Of a stretch of 38,912 nt of DNA, positions 1 to 8,520 are shown piece by piece (the first letter of the stretch is position 1; every line of letters begins with the position of its first letter). The stretch is taken from assembly GCA_020439995.1 (NCBI GenBank), contig JAGROY010000285.1, positions 1 through 38,912 on the forward strand. The letters are read 5' to 3'. Under the pieces are notes generated by a model, which was not told the origin of the DNA, did no database searches, and saw only the letters and a program-made list of their open reading frames with translations. The stretch comes from Verrucomicrobiia bacterium (lineage in GTDB: Bacteria; Verrucomicrobiota; Verrucomicrobiia; Verrucomicrobiales; DEV007). The position numbers and the translations under genes are program-made.

Positions 1-120
1 TGGACTGACATGGGAAAACCCTGGATGCGCCCCCCTTGGTGTTCCAATCCCATTGACCGGACAGACATTTGCAAATATCCTGCCGCTATGGAACCAGCAG
101 TGACGGGCAACCTAATGCCA

Positions 121-3100
121 ATGGCAACTCGATGGACAGGTCTATTATCAGGATTGGCGATGTCAGTCAGTGTTTCGATCTCGTGCCTGGGGCAGGCTTC
201 ATCCGAAGAGATCGACTTGCCACAGATTGCCTATATCGAGCACGAACAAGACTCCTCCAGAACGATGAACCAGATCGTTGGAGCCGAATTCGCCAACGAT
301 GGTTCGGGTCGGATGTTCGTACTGGGAAGCGAAGGCGGTGTCCGTGTGTTTGGAGCTGATGGCGAGCCCCAGCATTCGGACTATCTCTTTCTCGATATTT
401 CCGGCAAGGTAACAGCAAAGTATGAAAGTGGATTGTTGGGAATCGCGTTCGATCCTGAGTTTGCTGAGAATCAGATCTTCTATCTCTCCTATACCTCAAA
501 GGATTTGAAATTCGTTGTCTCGCGGTTTCGAATCGGCGAAGACGGAACCGTTTCTTCCCAGGATGAGGAGCAAGTAATCGTTATCGACATTTTCTCTCAT
601 TTCCATTTGGGCGGAGAGATTGCGTTTGGTCCGGATGGGTATCTCTATGTCAGCATCGGTGATCATGATGCTGAAATAACTGAAGAACATCCGTCGCAGT
701 CGCTTGCGGACTGGAGAGGCAAAATATTGCGCATTGATGTGCGCCATCCTGGATCGGATGGGACGCTTTATTCTGTGCCACCTGACAATCCTTTCCGGGA
801 AGTTCCCGGAGCATTGCCAGAAATCTGGGCGTATGGCCTGCGAAACCCGTGGAGATTTCACTTCGATGAACAAACCGGCGACCTCTATATTGCGGATGTC
901 GGAGAAGACACTTTTGAAGAGGTCAATTTTCAAAAGGCTAGCTCGTCTGGGGGTGAAAACTATGGCTGGCCATTCAAAGAAGGATTGGAATCTATTCTGC
1001 CGACTGTGCCCGAGGGGGTGACATTGACTGATCCTGTATTTGCTTACGGAAGGACTCTGGGAGCTTCCATCATCGGGGGATTTGTCTATCGAGGCACGGC
1101 GATTCCCTCACTCTACGGCTCCTATGTATTTGCCGACTGGGACACGGGTCGTCTATTTGCCTTAAAACAGGAAAATAATCACTGGTTGCCATCTGAAGTA
1201 TTGATCACGAGGCGCCTTGTCGAGCCATCTGACTTCGCGGTAAACTCTGATGGTGAAATCTATGTCGTGGACAGAGGGATCCGGCGAGCATCGGAGCTCC
1301 GGCTTCCTGCGCAGCTTCCCGTGCCCGAGCTTGCCGAAGATCCAGAGCAACCGGTCGAGCGATACTTCTCACTCCGATCGAGATCCATCGATCGACAACT
1401 TGCATACCATTACACGACGGACGGATCTGACCCAGACCAGACCAGTTCGCTCGTTGAAAACGATTCGAGAATCCCTGTTCCCGAGATGCCGTCGTTCGTC
1501 TTTAAAGTCCGAGTCTACGCGCCAGGGGCGGCACCCGGACCTGTGGTTTCCTATGCACTCCAGGTCGCTACTACTACTTTATTCCACGCGCCGGATCCAG
1601 AGTCACTGGAGGTGACACCAATCCCTTCCGATGCAGTCGTCTATTATACGATTGATGGCACGGAACCTACGGCGGATTCACAGAAATTAGGACAAGGTGA
1701 GCACATACCTACTGGCTGGGACGAACCCCTGCTGGTGAGAGCGATCGCACTCCATCCGGACTACATTACAGGTGCAGTTACGGAATACCGGCACGATCCG
1801 AATGTGGGTATCGCATATGTCGAGGAACCTTACTTCTATTACTATCACCCGGGGCAGAAGTTCGAATTGTTTTCCGATAATCGTAACGCCCTCATTACTT
1901 ACACAACCGATGGCAGTGAACCCACCATTGAGAGCCAGAGGTACACGCACCCGATCTCTCTTCCAGACAGTGGTGAGATTGTAACGAAAGCCTTTTACAA
2001 TGAATACGAGAGCAGCTCTGCAAGCATCCAGCCAGATCTGGTCGATCCATTAGCGATCGAAAGTGTTGAACGCGTGGCTGGGGTGGTAGCACCAGACTTT
2101 GGAGCGGCTAGTTGGTTTAGAGCACTGCCGACCGCTATCAGGCTGCTCCCAATTGCAATTGCCAGCGTCAATGGCGACAGGCTATTCGTGCACTCACAGA
2201 AGAATGGAATCTACGACGTGAGGGATCAATGGGCCAGCCTTGTCCACAATCCAGAAAATATCGATCGAACGGTGGCATCGCCCGGCAGTCCGCTGGATTC
2301 CTGTGTGCTGCTGGATCTAAATTTGCTGGTGACCACGATTGGTGGCTATCGCCAGATAAGATTCTTTGACCTCACGGATCTTTCACTTCGGGCAACGGTC
2401 GGATTTCCAGAAGGGTTTGAAATCGTCGATGGCGAAAAGGACAACGCTCGGTTTTCTGATCCCACCTATCTGGTTGGCGACGAAAGCGGAAATGTTTATG
2501 TAGTCGACGGTGCCGTAATTCGGATCATCAGGCCCGACTTTAGTGTAGGCACATTCGCAGGAGGAGGTGGCACACCAGTCGGCGACGACCCGGTCTACCG
2601 CACTGATGCCGACTTAGGCGGTATCGGGGGCATTGCGATGGGCGCACATGGACTCCTGTACGTTACCACAAATGCTGGACTCCTCGCCATCGATAGCAAT
2701 GGCTCGCTGACACGAGTTCTTAAACGAGCTGATCGCGTGGAGAGCGGTTCGCTGTATCAAGATGGCGCGTTTGATCGTGCGCGAACGGCGAGTTTCCGGT
2801 TTTTAGCTTCCGACTCCGTGGGAAATCTATGGTATGTGGAGAGGGATCGAATCCGCCGCATCGACTTCAGTCAGAATCGGATTTCGTCCATTGTCCTCGA
2901 CAGCACATTTGCCGATGGGATCACTGCGATCGAGGTTGAAGCTCCTGGCAAGTTACTTGTTTCTAATAAGGAGGCCGTGTATCGTTTGCAATTGTCGGAC
3001 TCGGATGACGATCGCATTCCAGACAATCAAGAAGATGTAGAAGGGGAGCCATATCGAACAGGCTACAACGATTTACTTCTGGATGAGGATCAAGATGGAA

Positions 3101-3384
3101 TTTCGAATGCGGCGGAGTATTACTTTGGCACTGATCCCCAGTCAGCTGGAAGTAGTCCTGATTTCGGCCTGCGCATTGCGTGGAGTCATGCGTTAAACCG
3201 GATGTCGCTCATCTATCTAACACAGCCAGGAAAAAACTATCGGGTAGAGGCTTCGTCTGACTTTGCGAATTGGTCTGCATTCAGTGATGTTGCCGAGCCG
3301 CGGAAAGGTGTTGGCTGTGAAGTCGTCGACATTTTTCGAGAACATTGGCGAAGTGGTTTCTATGTTCGGGTCGTCGAGGATTGA
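121..3384 (+). CDS. Secreted multidomain GSDH-family (PQQ sugar dehydrogenase-like) protein
   Basis: The product is a secreted six-bladed propeller protein of the glucose/sorbosone dehydrogenase family, likely a PQQ-dependent aldose dehydrogenase acting outside the cytoplasm. I chose the ATG at 121 because it opens a good signal peptide (MATRWTGLLSGLAMS, then SCLGQASSEE); 88, 115 and 10 are also in frame. Family hallmarks follow: HLGGEIAFGPDGYLYVSIGD carries the expected catalytic His, YGLRNPWRFHFD the PQQ-contacting Arg-Asn, and DVGEDTFEEVN the next blade. Two or three chitobiase C-terminal-type repeats come next ('YYTIDGTEPT', 'TYTTDGSEPT', about codons 430-650), then an NHL-like second propeller, a DxDxDG/DEDQDGISNAAE calcium-binding-type stretch, and a short beta domain ('YRVEASSDFANW') common in Verrucomicrobia. 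Dehydrogenase activity is inferred; the family call is firm. A paralogue lies at 20094. Confidence 0.88.
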   Translation: MATRWTGLLSGLAMSVSVSISCLGQASSEEIDLPQIAYIEHEQDSSRTMNQIVGAEFANDGSGRMFVLGSEGGVRVFGADGEPQHSDYLFLDISGKVTAKYESGLLGIAFDPEFAENQIFYLSYTSKDLKFVVSRFRIGEDGTVSSQDEEQVIVIDIFSHFHLGGEIAFGPDGYLYVSIGDHDAEITEEHPSQSLADWRGKILRIDVRHPGSDGTLYSVPPDNPFREVPGALPEIWAYGLRNPWRFHFDEQTGDLYIADVGEDTFEEVNFQKASSSGGENYGWPFKEGLESILPTVPEGVTLTDPVFAYGRTLGASIIGGFVYRGTAIPSLYGSYVFADWDTGRLFALKQENNHWLPSEVLITRRLVEPSDFAVNSDGEIYVVDRGIRRASELRLPAQLPVPELAEDPEQPVERYFSLRSRSIDRQLAYHYTTDGSDPDQTSSLVENDSRIPVPEMPSFVFKVRVYAPGAAPGPVVSYALQVATTTLFHAPDPESLEVTPIPSDAVVYYTIDGTEPTADSQKLGQGEHIPTGWDEPLLVRAIALHPDYITGAVTEYRHDPNVGIAYVEEPYFYYYHPGQKFELFSDNRNALITYTTDGSEPTIESQRYTHPISLPDSGEIVTKAFYNEYESSSASIQPDLVDPLAIESVERVAGVVAPDFGAASWFRALPTAIRLLPIAIASVNGDRLFVHSQKNGIYDVRDQWASLVHNPENIDRTVASPGSPLDSCVLLDLNLLVTTIGGYRQIRFFDLTDLSLRATVGFPEGFEIVDGEKDNARFSDPTYLVGDESGNVYVVDGAVIRIIRPDFSVGTFAGGGGTPVGDDPVYRTDADLGGIGGIAMGAHGLLYVTTNAGLLAIDSNGSLTRVLKRADRVESGSLYQDGAFDRARTASFRFLASDSVGNLWYVERDRIRRIDFSQNRISSIVLDSTFADGITAIEVEAPGKLLVSNKEAVYRLQLSDSDDDRIPDNQEDVEGEPYRTGYNDLLLDEDQDGISNAAEYYFGTDPQSAGSSPDFGLRIAWSHALNRMSLIYLTQPGKNYRVEASSDFANWSAFSDVAEPRKGVGCEVVDIFREHWRSGFYVRVVED

Positions 3385-3388
3385 TGTG

Positions 3389-3442
3389 CGAGGGTTCTCT
3401 AAGGAATGCGCGATCCATCAAACTGGAGTCGCGTAGCCCTCG
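3389..3442 (+). other. Possible stem-loop downstream of the first GSDH gene
   Basis: CGAGGG (3389-3394) pairs with CCCTCG (3437-3442), and inside it TGCGCGA (3407-3413) pairs with TCGCGTA (3429-3435) with one G-U pair. The structure starts a few bases after the stop codon. No T-tract follows, so it is not a standard Rho-independent terminator. It may be a 3' mRNA structure or chance. Confidence 0.2.
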
Positions 3443-3589
3443 TCGAATGTCATACAAGTTTATGCGATAAGCCAGAGCAAGGGCAGCAGTGCGTTTTGAT
3501 CGCGAGGCCTACCCTGAAAAAGCAACAAGTGGAAGCGGCAGCCAGGTCATCCTAGCCTTGATCAAGGATAGCGGATCCGTAGTTGCGGC

Positions 3590-4261
3590 TCACTTGTTCT
3601 CGCTGGCGGTGACTTTGGAGATCGTTTCTGGCTTTTGGGCGTCGACCAGCTGGTAGGCGTGAAAGTTGACGAGTGTCTGCTGCAGGCTTTCGTAGAGCTG
3701 TTCGACATCGCTCTCGTTGGAAACGCGGTACTCCACCATGTGCTTGTGTGTGGTTTCCGGGTAGTGTTTCACGGGATAGGGCTGGTCTTTGACAGTGTCG
3801 AGTTTACCCCGCAGCTTCTCCAGCTCTTTCAGGGCGGATCGTTCGTCGCCTTCTTTGTTGTCGGCGTCCTTGAGTTTATCGATGTAGTAAATGCGGATGA
3901 GGTTCTGCGATTTTGTCGAAATCGTAAGTTCGCGCACGCGTGACATTTCCGACTGCTCGGCAACGAGGTCGCGGCCCGGCTGCAGGACGCTGGAAACGAC
4001 TTTGTAGTTCTGAACGGACACAAACTCGATCTCCTTCAATGGTATGAAGAGAGCGGACTTGCCAATGCTGGCCTGCCAGAACAGCGGCTTGATCTTGCCA
4101 TCCATCTTTGTGGTGAGTGGAGGCGAGGAGAGCGACCTTTCTTCACGAATGAGCGGACTCTCAAGCTGTGCCTGCGCCATGGATCCCTGCGCTATGATGG
4201 TGAAGACTGAGGCAATAATGGCACACTGGGTTGGGTAAATACGGTTCATCATGGTCAACAA
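3590..4261 (-). CDS. Secreted protein of unknown function
   Basis: I do not recognise a family. The protein (223 aa; an alternative start is the Met at residue 4 or 5) begins with a signal peptide: MNRIYPTQCAIIASVFTIIAQ followed by GSMAQAQ, so export is likely. The mature part is polar and appears to have an alpha/beta composition, with charged segments 'DKLKDADNKEGDERSALKELEKLRGKLD' that could form a short helix or coiled coil around residues 130-155. It contains no obvious catalytic motif and no Cys pair. It is convergent with the upstream GSDH gene and divergent from the S9 peptidase gene. The codon pattern and signal peptide support a real gene. Confidence 0.65.
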   Translation of the reverse strand: MLTMMNRIYPTQCAIIASVFTIIAQGSMAQAQLESPLIREERSLSSPPLTTKMDGKIKPLFWQASIGKSALFIPLKEIEFVSVQNYKVVSSVLQPGRDLVAEQSEMSRVRELTISTKSQNLIRIYYIDKLKDADNKEGDERSALKELEKLRGKLDTVKDQPYPVKHYPETTHKHMVEYRVSNESDVEQLYESLQQTLVNFHAYQLVDAQKPETISKVTASENK

Positions 4262-4496
4262 TTTTGGTGATCTGCGCGTCAGGCCATATCAGAACGGCCG
4301 ATGGAAGACGATCCTTAGTTGGATTCGTCGTCTGCGGGAAGTCGCGATACTCACCGTCCGCGTCTTCCACAAGCCATTGAGAGGGGGCATTCAACTTGAC
4401 GACTGATCCGGCCCTTTTTGTTTCCGAACGGGAATGGCACGCCTCCTGGCTATGTATTTCGATCGAAGTGCCCTGAATCTCTGCTATATGGAGAAT

Positions 4497-6470
4497 ATGA
4501 AATTGCGTTACCCCGCCACCTTCCTCGCAGCAATTGCGACTTTTACCATGACCGTTCCAACGTCCGCCCAGGAGGCCAAATCCGAAGCCGGTGCCGCACC
4601 AGTCGGCGCCGCCCCATTGATCCCTATGCGGGACTTCTTCCGCAATCCGGAAACATCAGGGTACGATCTCTCTCCGGACGGCACGCACCTCGCCTACATG
4701 AAGCCGTGGAAGAACCGGATGAATGTTCACGTTCAGAAAATGGGCTCCGAGGAAGTGGTCAGGGTGACCAGTGCCGAAGGGCGTGACATTGCTGGATTCG
4801 CCTGGGCAAGTGACAGCCGCATCGTCTTTATTCAGGACACCGGTGGTGATGAAAATTTCCGCCTCTACGCGGTGGATGCCGATGGCAAGAATCCCAAAGA
4901 CCTGACGCCCTTCGACGAAGTGCGCGTGGGTGTGATCGATGATCTTGAGGACGATCCTCAGCACATGCTCGTTTCGATCAACAAGCGCGACAAGCGATTC
5001 TTCGACGCCTATCGCATCAATGTCGACACCGCAGAGCTGGAACTCCTTGTTGAAAACCCGGGCAACTACAGCGGTTACGTTACCGACCACGATGGCAAGC
5101 TGCGCATGATCTCCACCACTGACGGCGTGAATACGGGATTGCTCTACCGAGCAGACGAATCAGCGGAGTTCAAACAGATCCTCGAGACAAACTTTAAGGA
5201 AACCCTGGATCCGTTGTTCTTCACCTACGACAACAAGAAGATCTACGCATCGTCGAACCTCGGGCGGGACAAGGCGTCCATCGTTGTTTTCAATCCTGAA
5301 ACGGCGAAGGAGGAGGAAACCATTTTCGAACATCCGGAAGTCGACGTCAGTCGGTTGCTCAGCTCGGACAAAAAGAAAACGATCACCGGTGTGTCATATA
5401 CGACCGACAAGCGCGCCTACAAATTCTTCGATAAGGAACGTGAGGAGTTGCAGGCCTACCTGGAAGCGCAGCTTCCCGGAGTGGAGGTCGGGCTGGCAGA
5501 CCTTTCCAAAGACGAAACCAAGTACCTGGTGCGCACCTACAGCGACCGTACGCTGGGCGCTTACTACTTTTTTGATTCTGCCGACAAGAAGCTGACGAAG
5601 CTGGCGGAAGTAAGTCCGTGGCTCGACGCGGAGCAGATGTCCGAGATGAAGCCCGTCAGCTACAAGTCGCGCGATGGCCTTACCATTCACGGCTACCTGA
5701 CATTGCCAAAAGGAGTCGAGCCGAAGAACCTACCGGTCATCGTCAACGTCCATGGCGGCCCCTGGGTGCGCGACCACTGGGGCTTCAACCCGGAAGTCCA
5801 GTTCCTGGCGAATCGCGGCTACGCAGTCCTGCAAATGAACTACCGCGGCTCCACCGGCTACGGGCGCGAGTTCTGGGAAGCCAGCTTCAAGAAATGGGGG
5901 CAGGAAATGCAGAACGATGTGACGGATGGTGCCAAGTGGCTGATCAGCGAAGGCATTGCCGATCCCAAGCGGGTAGGCATCTACGGCGGTTCCTACGGCG
6001 GATACGCCACCCTGGCTGGCCTCGCTTACACACCGGATCTTTATGCGTGTGGTGTCGACTACGTTGGCGTGTCGAATTTGCTCACCTTCATGAAATCGAT
6101 CCCGCCCTACTGGGAGCAGTTCCTGGCCATGATGTATGAGCAAGTGGGCAATCCCGAGGATCCGGAAGACCGCAAGATGCTCGAAGCCTATTCCCCGGCC
6201 CTGAATGCGGACAAAATCAAGGCACCGCTATTCATCGCCCAGGGCGCCAATGACCCCCGCGTGGTCAAGTCCGAGTCCGACCAGATGGTCGAAGGCCTGC
6301 GCAAGCGCGGCGTCAACGTCCCCTACATGGTCAAAGACGACGAAGGCCACGGCTTCCACAACGAAGAAAACCGCTTCGATTTCTACCGCGCCATGGAGCA
6401 ATTCCTCGCCCAGCATCTCCATGGCCGGAAAGAAGAAGGTGCGGAGAATAAGCTTCCAGAGGTGGAGTAG
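4497..6470 (+). CDS. S9 family (prolyl oligopeptidase-type) serine peptidase, secreted
   Basis: This is a prolyl oligopeptidase-family peptidase with an N-terminal beta-propeller (WD40-like/DPP-type repeats, e.g. 'LSPDGTHLAYMKPWKNR') and a C-terminal alpha/beta hydrolase domain. Numbered from this start, the catalytic triad is Ser499 in GIYGGSYGGYATLAG, Asp586 in AQGANDPRV and His618 in DDEGHGFHNEENR. The oxyanion-side motif 'NVHGGPWVRDHWGFNPE' is also present. The Met at 4497 begins a signal peptide (MKLRYPATFLAAIATFTM, then TSAQEAKS), so it probably works outside the cytoplasm on peptides. An in-frame Met at 4488 and a longer frame from 4434 also exist. Length (about 657 aa) is normal for the S9C/acylaminoacyl-peptidase-like group. 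The gene stands alone, divergent from the gene at 3590-4261. Confidence 0.93.
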   Translation: MKLRYPATFLAAIATFTMTVPTSAQEAKSEAGAAPVGAAPLIPMRDFFRNPETSGYDLSPDGTHLAYMKPWKNRMNVHVQKMGSEEVVRVTSAEGRDIAGFAWASDSRIVFIQDTGGDENFRLYAVDADGKNPKDLTPFDEVRVGVIDDLEDDPQHMLVSINKRDKRFFDAYRINVDTAELELLVENPGNYSGYVTDHDGKLRMISTTDGVNTGLLYRADESAEFKQILETNFKETLDPLFFTYDNKKIYASSNLGRDKASIVVFNPETAKEEETIFEHPEVDVSRLLSSDKKKTITGVSYTTDKRAYKFFDKEREELQAYLEAQLPGVEVGLADLSKDETKYLVRTYSDRTLGAYYFFDSADKKLTKLAEVSPWLDAEQMSEMKPVSYKSRDGLTIHGYLTLPKGVEPKNLPVIVNVHGGPWVRDHWGFNPEVQFLANRGYAVLQMNYRGSTGYGREFWEASFKKWGQEMQNDVTDGAKWLISEGIADPKRVGIYGGSYGGYATLAGLAYTPDLYACGVDYVGVSNLLTFMKSIPPYWEQFLAMMYEQVGNPEDPEDRKMLEAYSPALNADKIKAPLFIAQGANDPRVVKSESDQMVEGLRKRGVNVPYMVKDDEGHGFHNEENRFDFYRAMEQFLAQHLHGRKEEGAENKLPEVE

Positions 6471-6479
6471 GGTAAGAGG

Positions 6480-7379
6480 CTACGCTGGCCGGGTGGCGGC
6501 GCTGTCGCGGACGATTTTGAGGATACGCTCGCGTTCTTCGCCGATCAGGGGCATGCGCGGGGCGCGGACGGTTTCGGTGCCGTAGCCCATTTCGGCGCAG
6601 GTGAGCTTGATGTATTGCACCAGCTTCGGGTGGCTGTCGAAGTGCAGCATGGGCATGTACCAGCGATAGATTTCGAGGGCGCGGTTCCAGTCTCCACTGG
6701 TAGCGGCGTCCCACATGAGGCGATTTTCGCGGGGGAACGCATCTACCAGTCCGGAAATCCAGCCGGTGCAGCCAAGCAGGATGCTCTCCAGCGCGACGTC
6801 ATCGAGGCCGGAGAAAATGAGGAAGCGGTCGCCCAGCTGGTTGAACAGGTCGGTGATGCGCCGAGTGTCGCCGGCGGCTTCTTTGATGCAGACGATGGTT
6901 TCGACGTCTGCCAGCGCTTCGAACATATCCGGTGTGATATCGACGCGGTAGACGGGCGGGTTGTTGTAGCACATGATCGGCAGGTCTGTGGCTGCCGCTA
7001 CTGTGCGAAAATGATTGACCGTCTCGCGGGCGTCCGAGTTGTAGACCATGCCGGGCATGACCATGAAGCCATCGACCCCTGCTGCCGCTGCCGCACGCGC
7101 TGTCTGGCAGGCATTGGCAGTGGTGAATTCAGCAATGCCATTGAGCAACGGGACGCTGTCCCCGCAGACTTCCTTTGTCGCTTTGAGCACCTGCACCTTC
7201 TCGTCCAGTGACAACGAACAGTTCTCGCCGATGGTGCCGAGCATGATGAGACCGTGAATTCCTTCGCTCAGCAGCGCTTCGACATGCTTCTGGGTGGCCG
7301 GCAGATCCAGAGAGAAGTCGTCCTTGAACTGCGTGGGTACGGCGGGAAATACTCCCTTCCAATCAACTTGTAGTGGCAT
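6480..7379 (-). CDS. Dihydrodipicolinate synthase/N-acetylneuraminate lyase family protein
   Basis: A class I (Schiff-base) aldolase/lyase of the DapA/NanA superfamily, 299 aa, which is the usual length. The Schiff-base lysine is Lys166 in VCIKEAAGDTRR, the catalytic Tyr is Tyr138 in MCYNNPP, and the substrate-carboxylate loop is GTIGEN (residues 48-53) in place of the GTTGE of true DapA. This variant, the isolated setting and the downstream convergent S9 gene suggest a catabolic 2-keto acid aldolase or dehydratase rather than lysine biosynthesis. The exact substrate cannot be read from the sequence. The gene diverges from the PaiB-like gene across about 70 bp, with no clear Shine-Dalgarno site. 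Confidence 0.88.
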   Translation of the reverse strand: MPLQVDWKGVFPAVPTQFKDDFSLDLPATQKHVEALLSEGIHGLIMLGTIGENCSLSLDEKVQVLKATKEVCGDSVPLLNGIAEFTTANACQTARAAAAAGVDGFMVMPGMVYNSDARETVNHFRTVAAATDLPIMCYNNPPVYRVDITPDMFEALADVETIVCIKEAAGDTRRITDLFNQLGDRFLIFSGLDDVALESILLGCTGWISGLVDAFPRENRLMWDAATSGDWNRALEIYRWYMPMLHFDSHPKLVQYIKLTCAEMGYGTETVRAPRMPLIGEERERILKIVRDSAATRPA

Positions 7380-7450
7380 AGTGGCAAAAGCTTTCGTTCA
7401 ATGGGTCGTAGAGTCAAGTATCGAACCTTGTCCCCCTTCCTCAGAGCGCT

Positions 7451-8077
7451 ATGTATTCACCCGCAGTATTCAAGATTGACGATCACGCCACACTGGTTGC
7501 GTTCATGAGGCAATACAGCTTTGCCACCATCATTACTCACGATGGCGAGGTGCCGCATGCAGCCCACATGCCCGTGCTCTGCCGCGAATCTTCTGGAGGT
7601 GGCGAGGGAACACTCGTTTCCCACCTGGCGCGTGCAAATCCCCAGTGGCGGCACTTTGAAAACGGGCAGGAAGTTCTGGTGACATTCACTGGTCCACACG
7701 CATACATTTCACCGTCATGGTATGACACGCAGCCTGCCGTGCCCACTTGGAATTACACCGTAGTGCACGTCTATGGCATTCCGAGATTGGTCACCGACCC
7801 GCAGGAGTTCGCCACGATGCTTGAAGAGCTGGTCGAATTTTATGAAGCCCCCCGCGCTAACCGCTGGCACGGAACGATTCCCCAGGAGTTTCGCGATAAC
7901 CTTATGAGGGCGATCGTTGGCTTCGAAATCAAGATCACCCGGATCGAGGGCAAGTTCAAGCTGAGCCAGAATCGACCGGCGGATGCACCGGGCGTCATGG
8001 CCGCCCTCGAAGACAGCGTCGATCAAACCGACCGGGAAGTGGCCGGGATGATGCGGCGCTACGGTAGCGATTCATAG
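7451..8077 (+). CDS. PaiB-like FMN-binding protein (putative negative transcriptional regulator family)
   Basis: The 208-aa protein matches the PaiB family (FMN-binding split barrel, related to pyridoxamine-phosphate oxidases) along its full length. Family hallmarks include the N-terminal 'MYSPAVFKIDD', the 'HAAHMPVLCRE' segment, 'THLARANPQW'-like text (here SHLARANPQWRHF), 'YISPSWYDTQPAVPTWNY' and the C-terminal 'GKFKLSQNRPADAPGV'. In Bacillus subtilis PaiB was described as a negative regulator of sporulation and degradative enzymes. In most bacteria the role is unproven, and flavin-dependent redox chemistry is as likely as DNA binding. It has no HTH. It is a single gene, divergent from the DapA-family gene. 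Confidence 0.9.
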   Translation: MYSPAVFKIDDHATLVAFMRQYSFATIITHDGEVPHAAHMPVLCRESSGGGEGTLVSHLARANPQWRHFENGQEVLVTFTGPHAYISPSWYDTQPAVPTWNYTVVHVYGIPRLVTDPQEFATMLEELVEFYEAPRANRWHGTIPQEFRDNLMRAIVGFEIKITRIEGKFKLSQNRPADAPGVMAALEDSVDQTDREVAGMMRRYGSDS

Positions 8078-8083
8078 AGGCGA

Positions 8084-8386
8084 CTACGAACGCCAGGCCG
8101 GGAACCAGCCTTTATTGCGCAGTTTGCGAAAGGCAACCGGTTTGCGGTGTTCAGCCTTCAGTCCGGACCGTTTCATTTCAGCAGTCAGAGCGGCATACTT
8201 TTGTTCAAGCAAGGCTTTCCGCCGGCTCGACAAGCGGGTTCCCTGATCTTCGCAGGAATTCAGCTCGCGAGCGATGCTGGCTGCACGAACGCAGCTGCGT
8301 TCCGTTGATCCGAAGATCCCTGCCTGTGCGGAGCTCCCTAACAGTGCGATTACCGGAATCAGTGATTTTACGAATGTTGTTTTCAT
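8084..8386 (-). CDS. Small secreted basic protein, unknown function
   Basis: About 100 aa. I chose the Met at 8386 because it starts a signal peptide (MKTTFVKSLIPVIALLGSSAQA); an upstream in-frame start at 8470 would prepend an unlikely leader. The mature region has two Cys ('RSCVRAAS', 'LNSCEDQG') that could form a disulfide, and a strongly basic C-terminal half (RRKALLEQKYAALTAEMKRS) predicted to be helical. No family is recognised. Its stop codon lies 7 bp from the end of the convergent PaiB-like gene. Upstream it is flanked by AT-rich DNA with palindromes at 8461-8503. Confidence 0.5.
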   Translation of the reverse strand: MKTTFVKSLIPVIALLGSSAQAGIFGSTERSCVRAASIARELNSCEDQGTRLSSRRKALLEQKYAALTAEMKRSGLKAEHRKPVAFRKLRNKGWFPAWRS

Positions 8387-8460
8387 AGACAAGGATACGA
8401 AAACTGCGATCTGACTCTGGCTCCACAAATTCGGTGTTACATAAGAGACACATAATGGAT

Positions 8461-8503
8461 CATAAGTCACTTATGGTCTGTTTATTACGAAGTTGCGCAA
8501 CTT
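8461..8503. promoter_or_regulatory. Two adjacent palindromes in the 8387-8520 intergenic gap
   Basis: CATAAGTCACTTATG (8461-8475) is a palindrome apart from its central base, and related half-sites (CATAAG, CATAAT) occur just to its left around 8439-8456. AAGTTGCGCAACTT (8490-8503) is a perfect 14-bp palindrome. The gap is upstream of the small secreted protein gene and just downstream of the repeat-protein gene, both on the minus strand. The first site could be an operator for the small gene. The second lacks a loop and T-tract, so it is a poor terminator. The function is inferred. Confidence 0.35.
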
Positions 8504-8520
8504 TGCACTAATGGGATGGC

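Noticed and set aside
3556..3567. Palindrome CCTTGATCAAGG between the first two genes, considered as a terminator
   Set aside because: It has no loop or T-tract and stands alone; it is compatible with chance or with a restriction-type site.
4161..4394. Open frame of 77 aa on the minus strand upstream of the secreted unknown protein
   Set aside because: It overlaps the signal-peptide region of the gene at 3590-4261 in another frame and has no recognisable features; the longer gene with its signal peptide is better supported.
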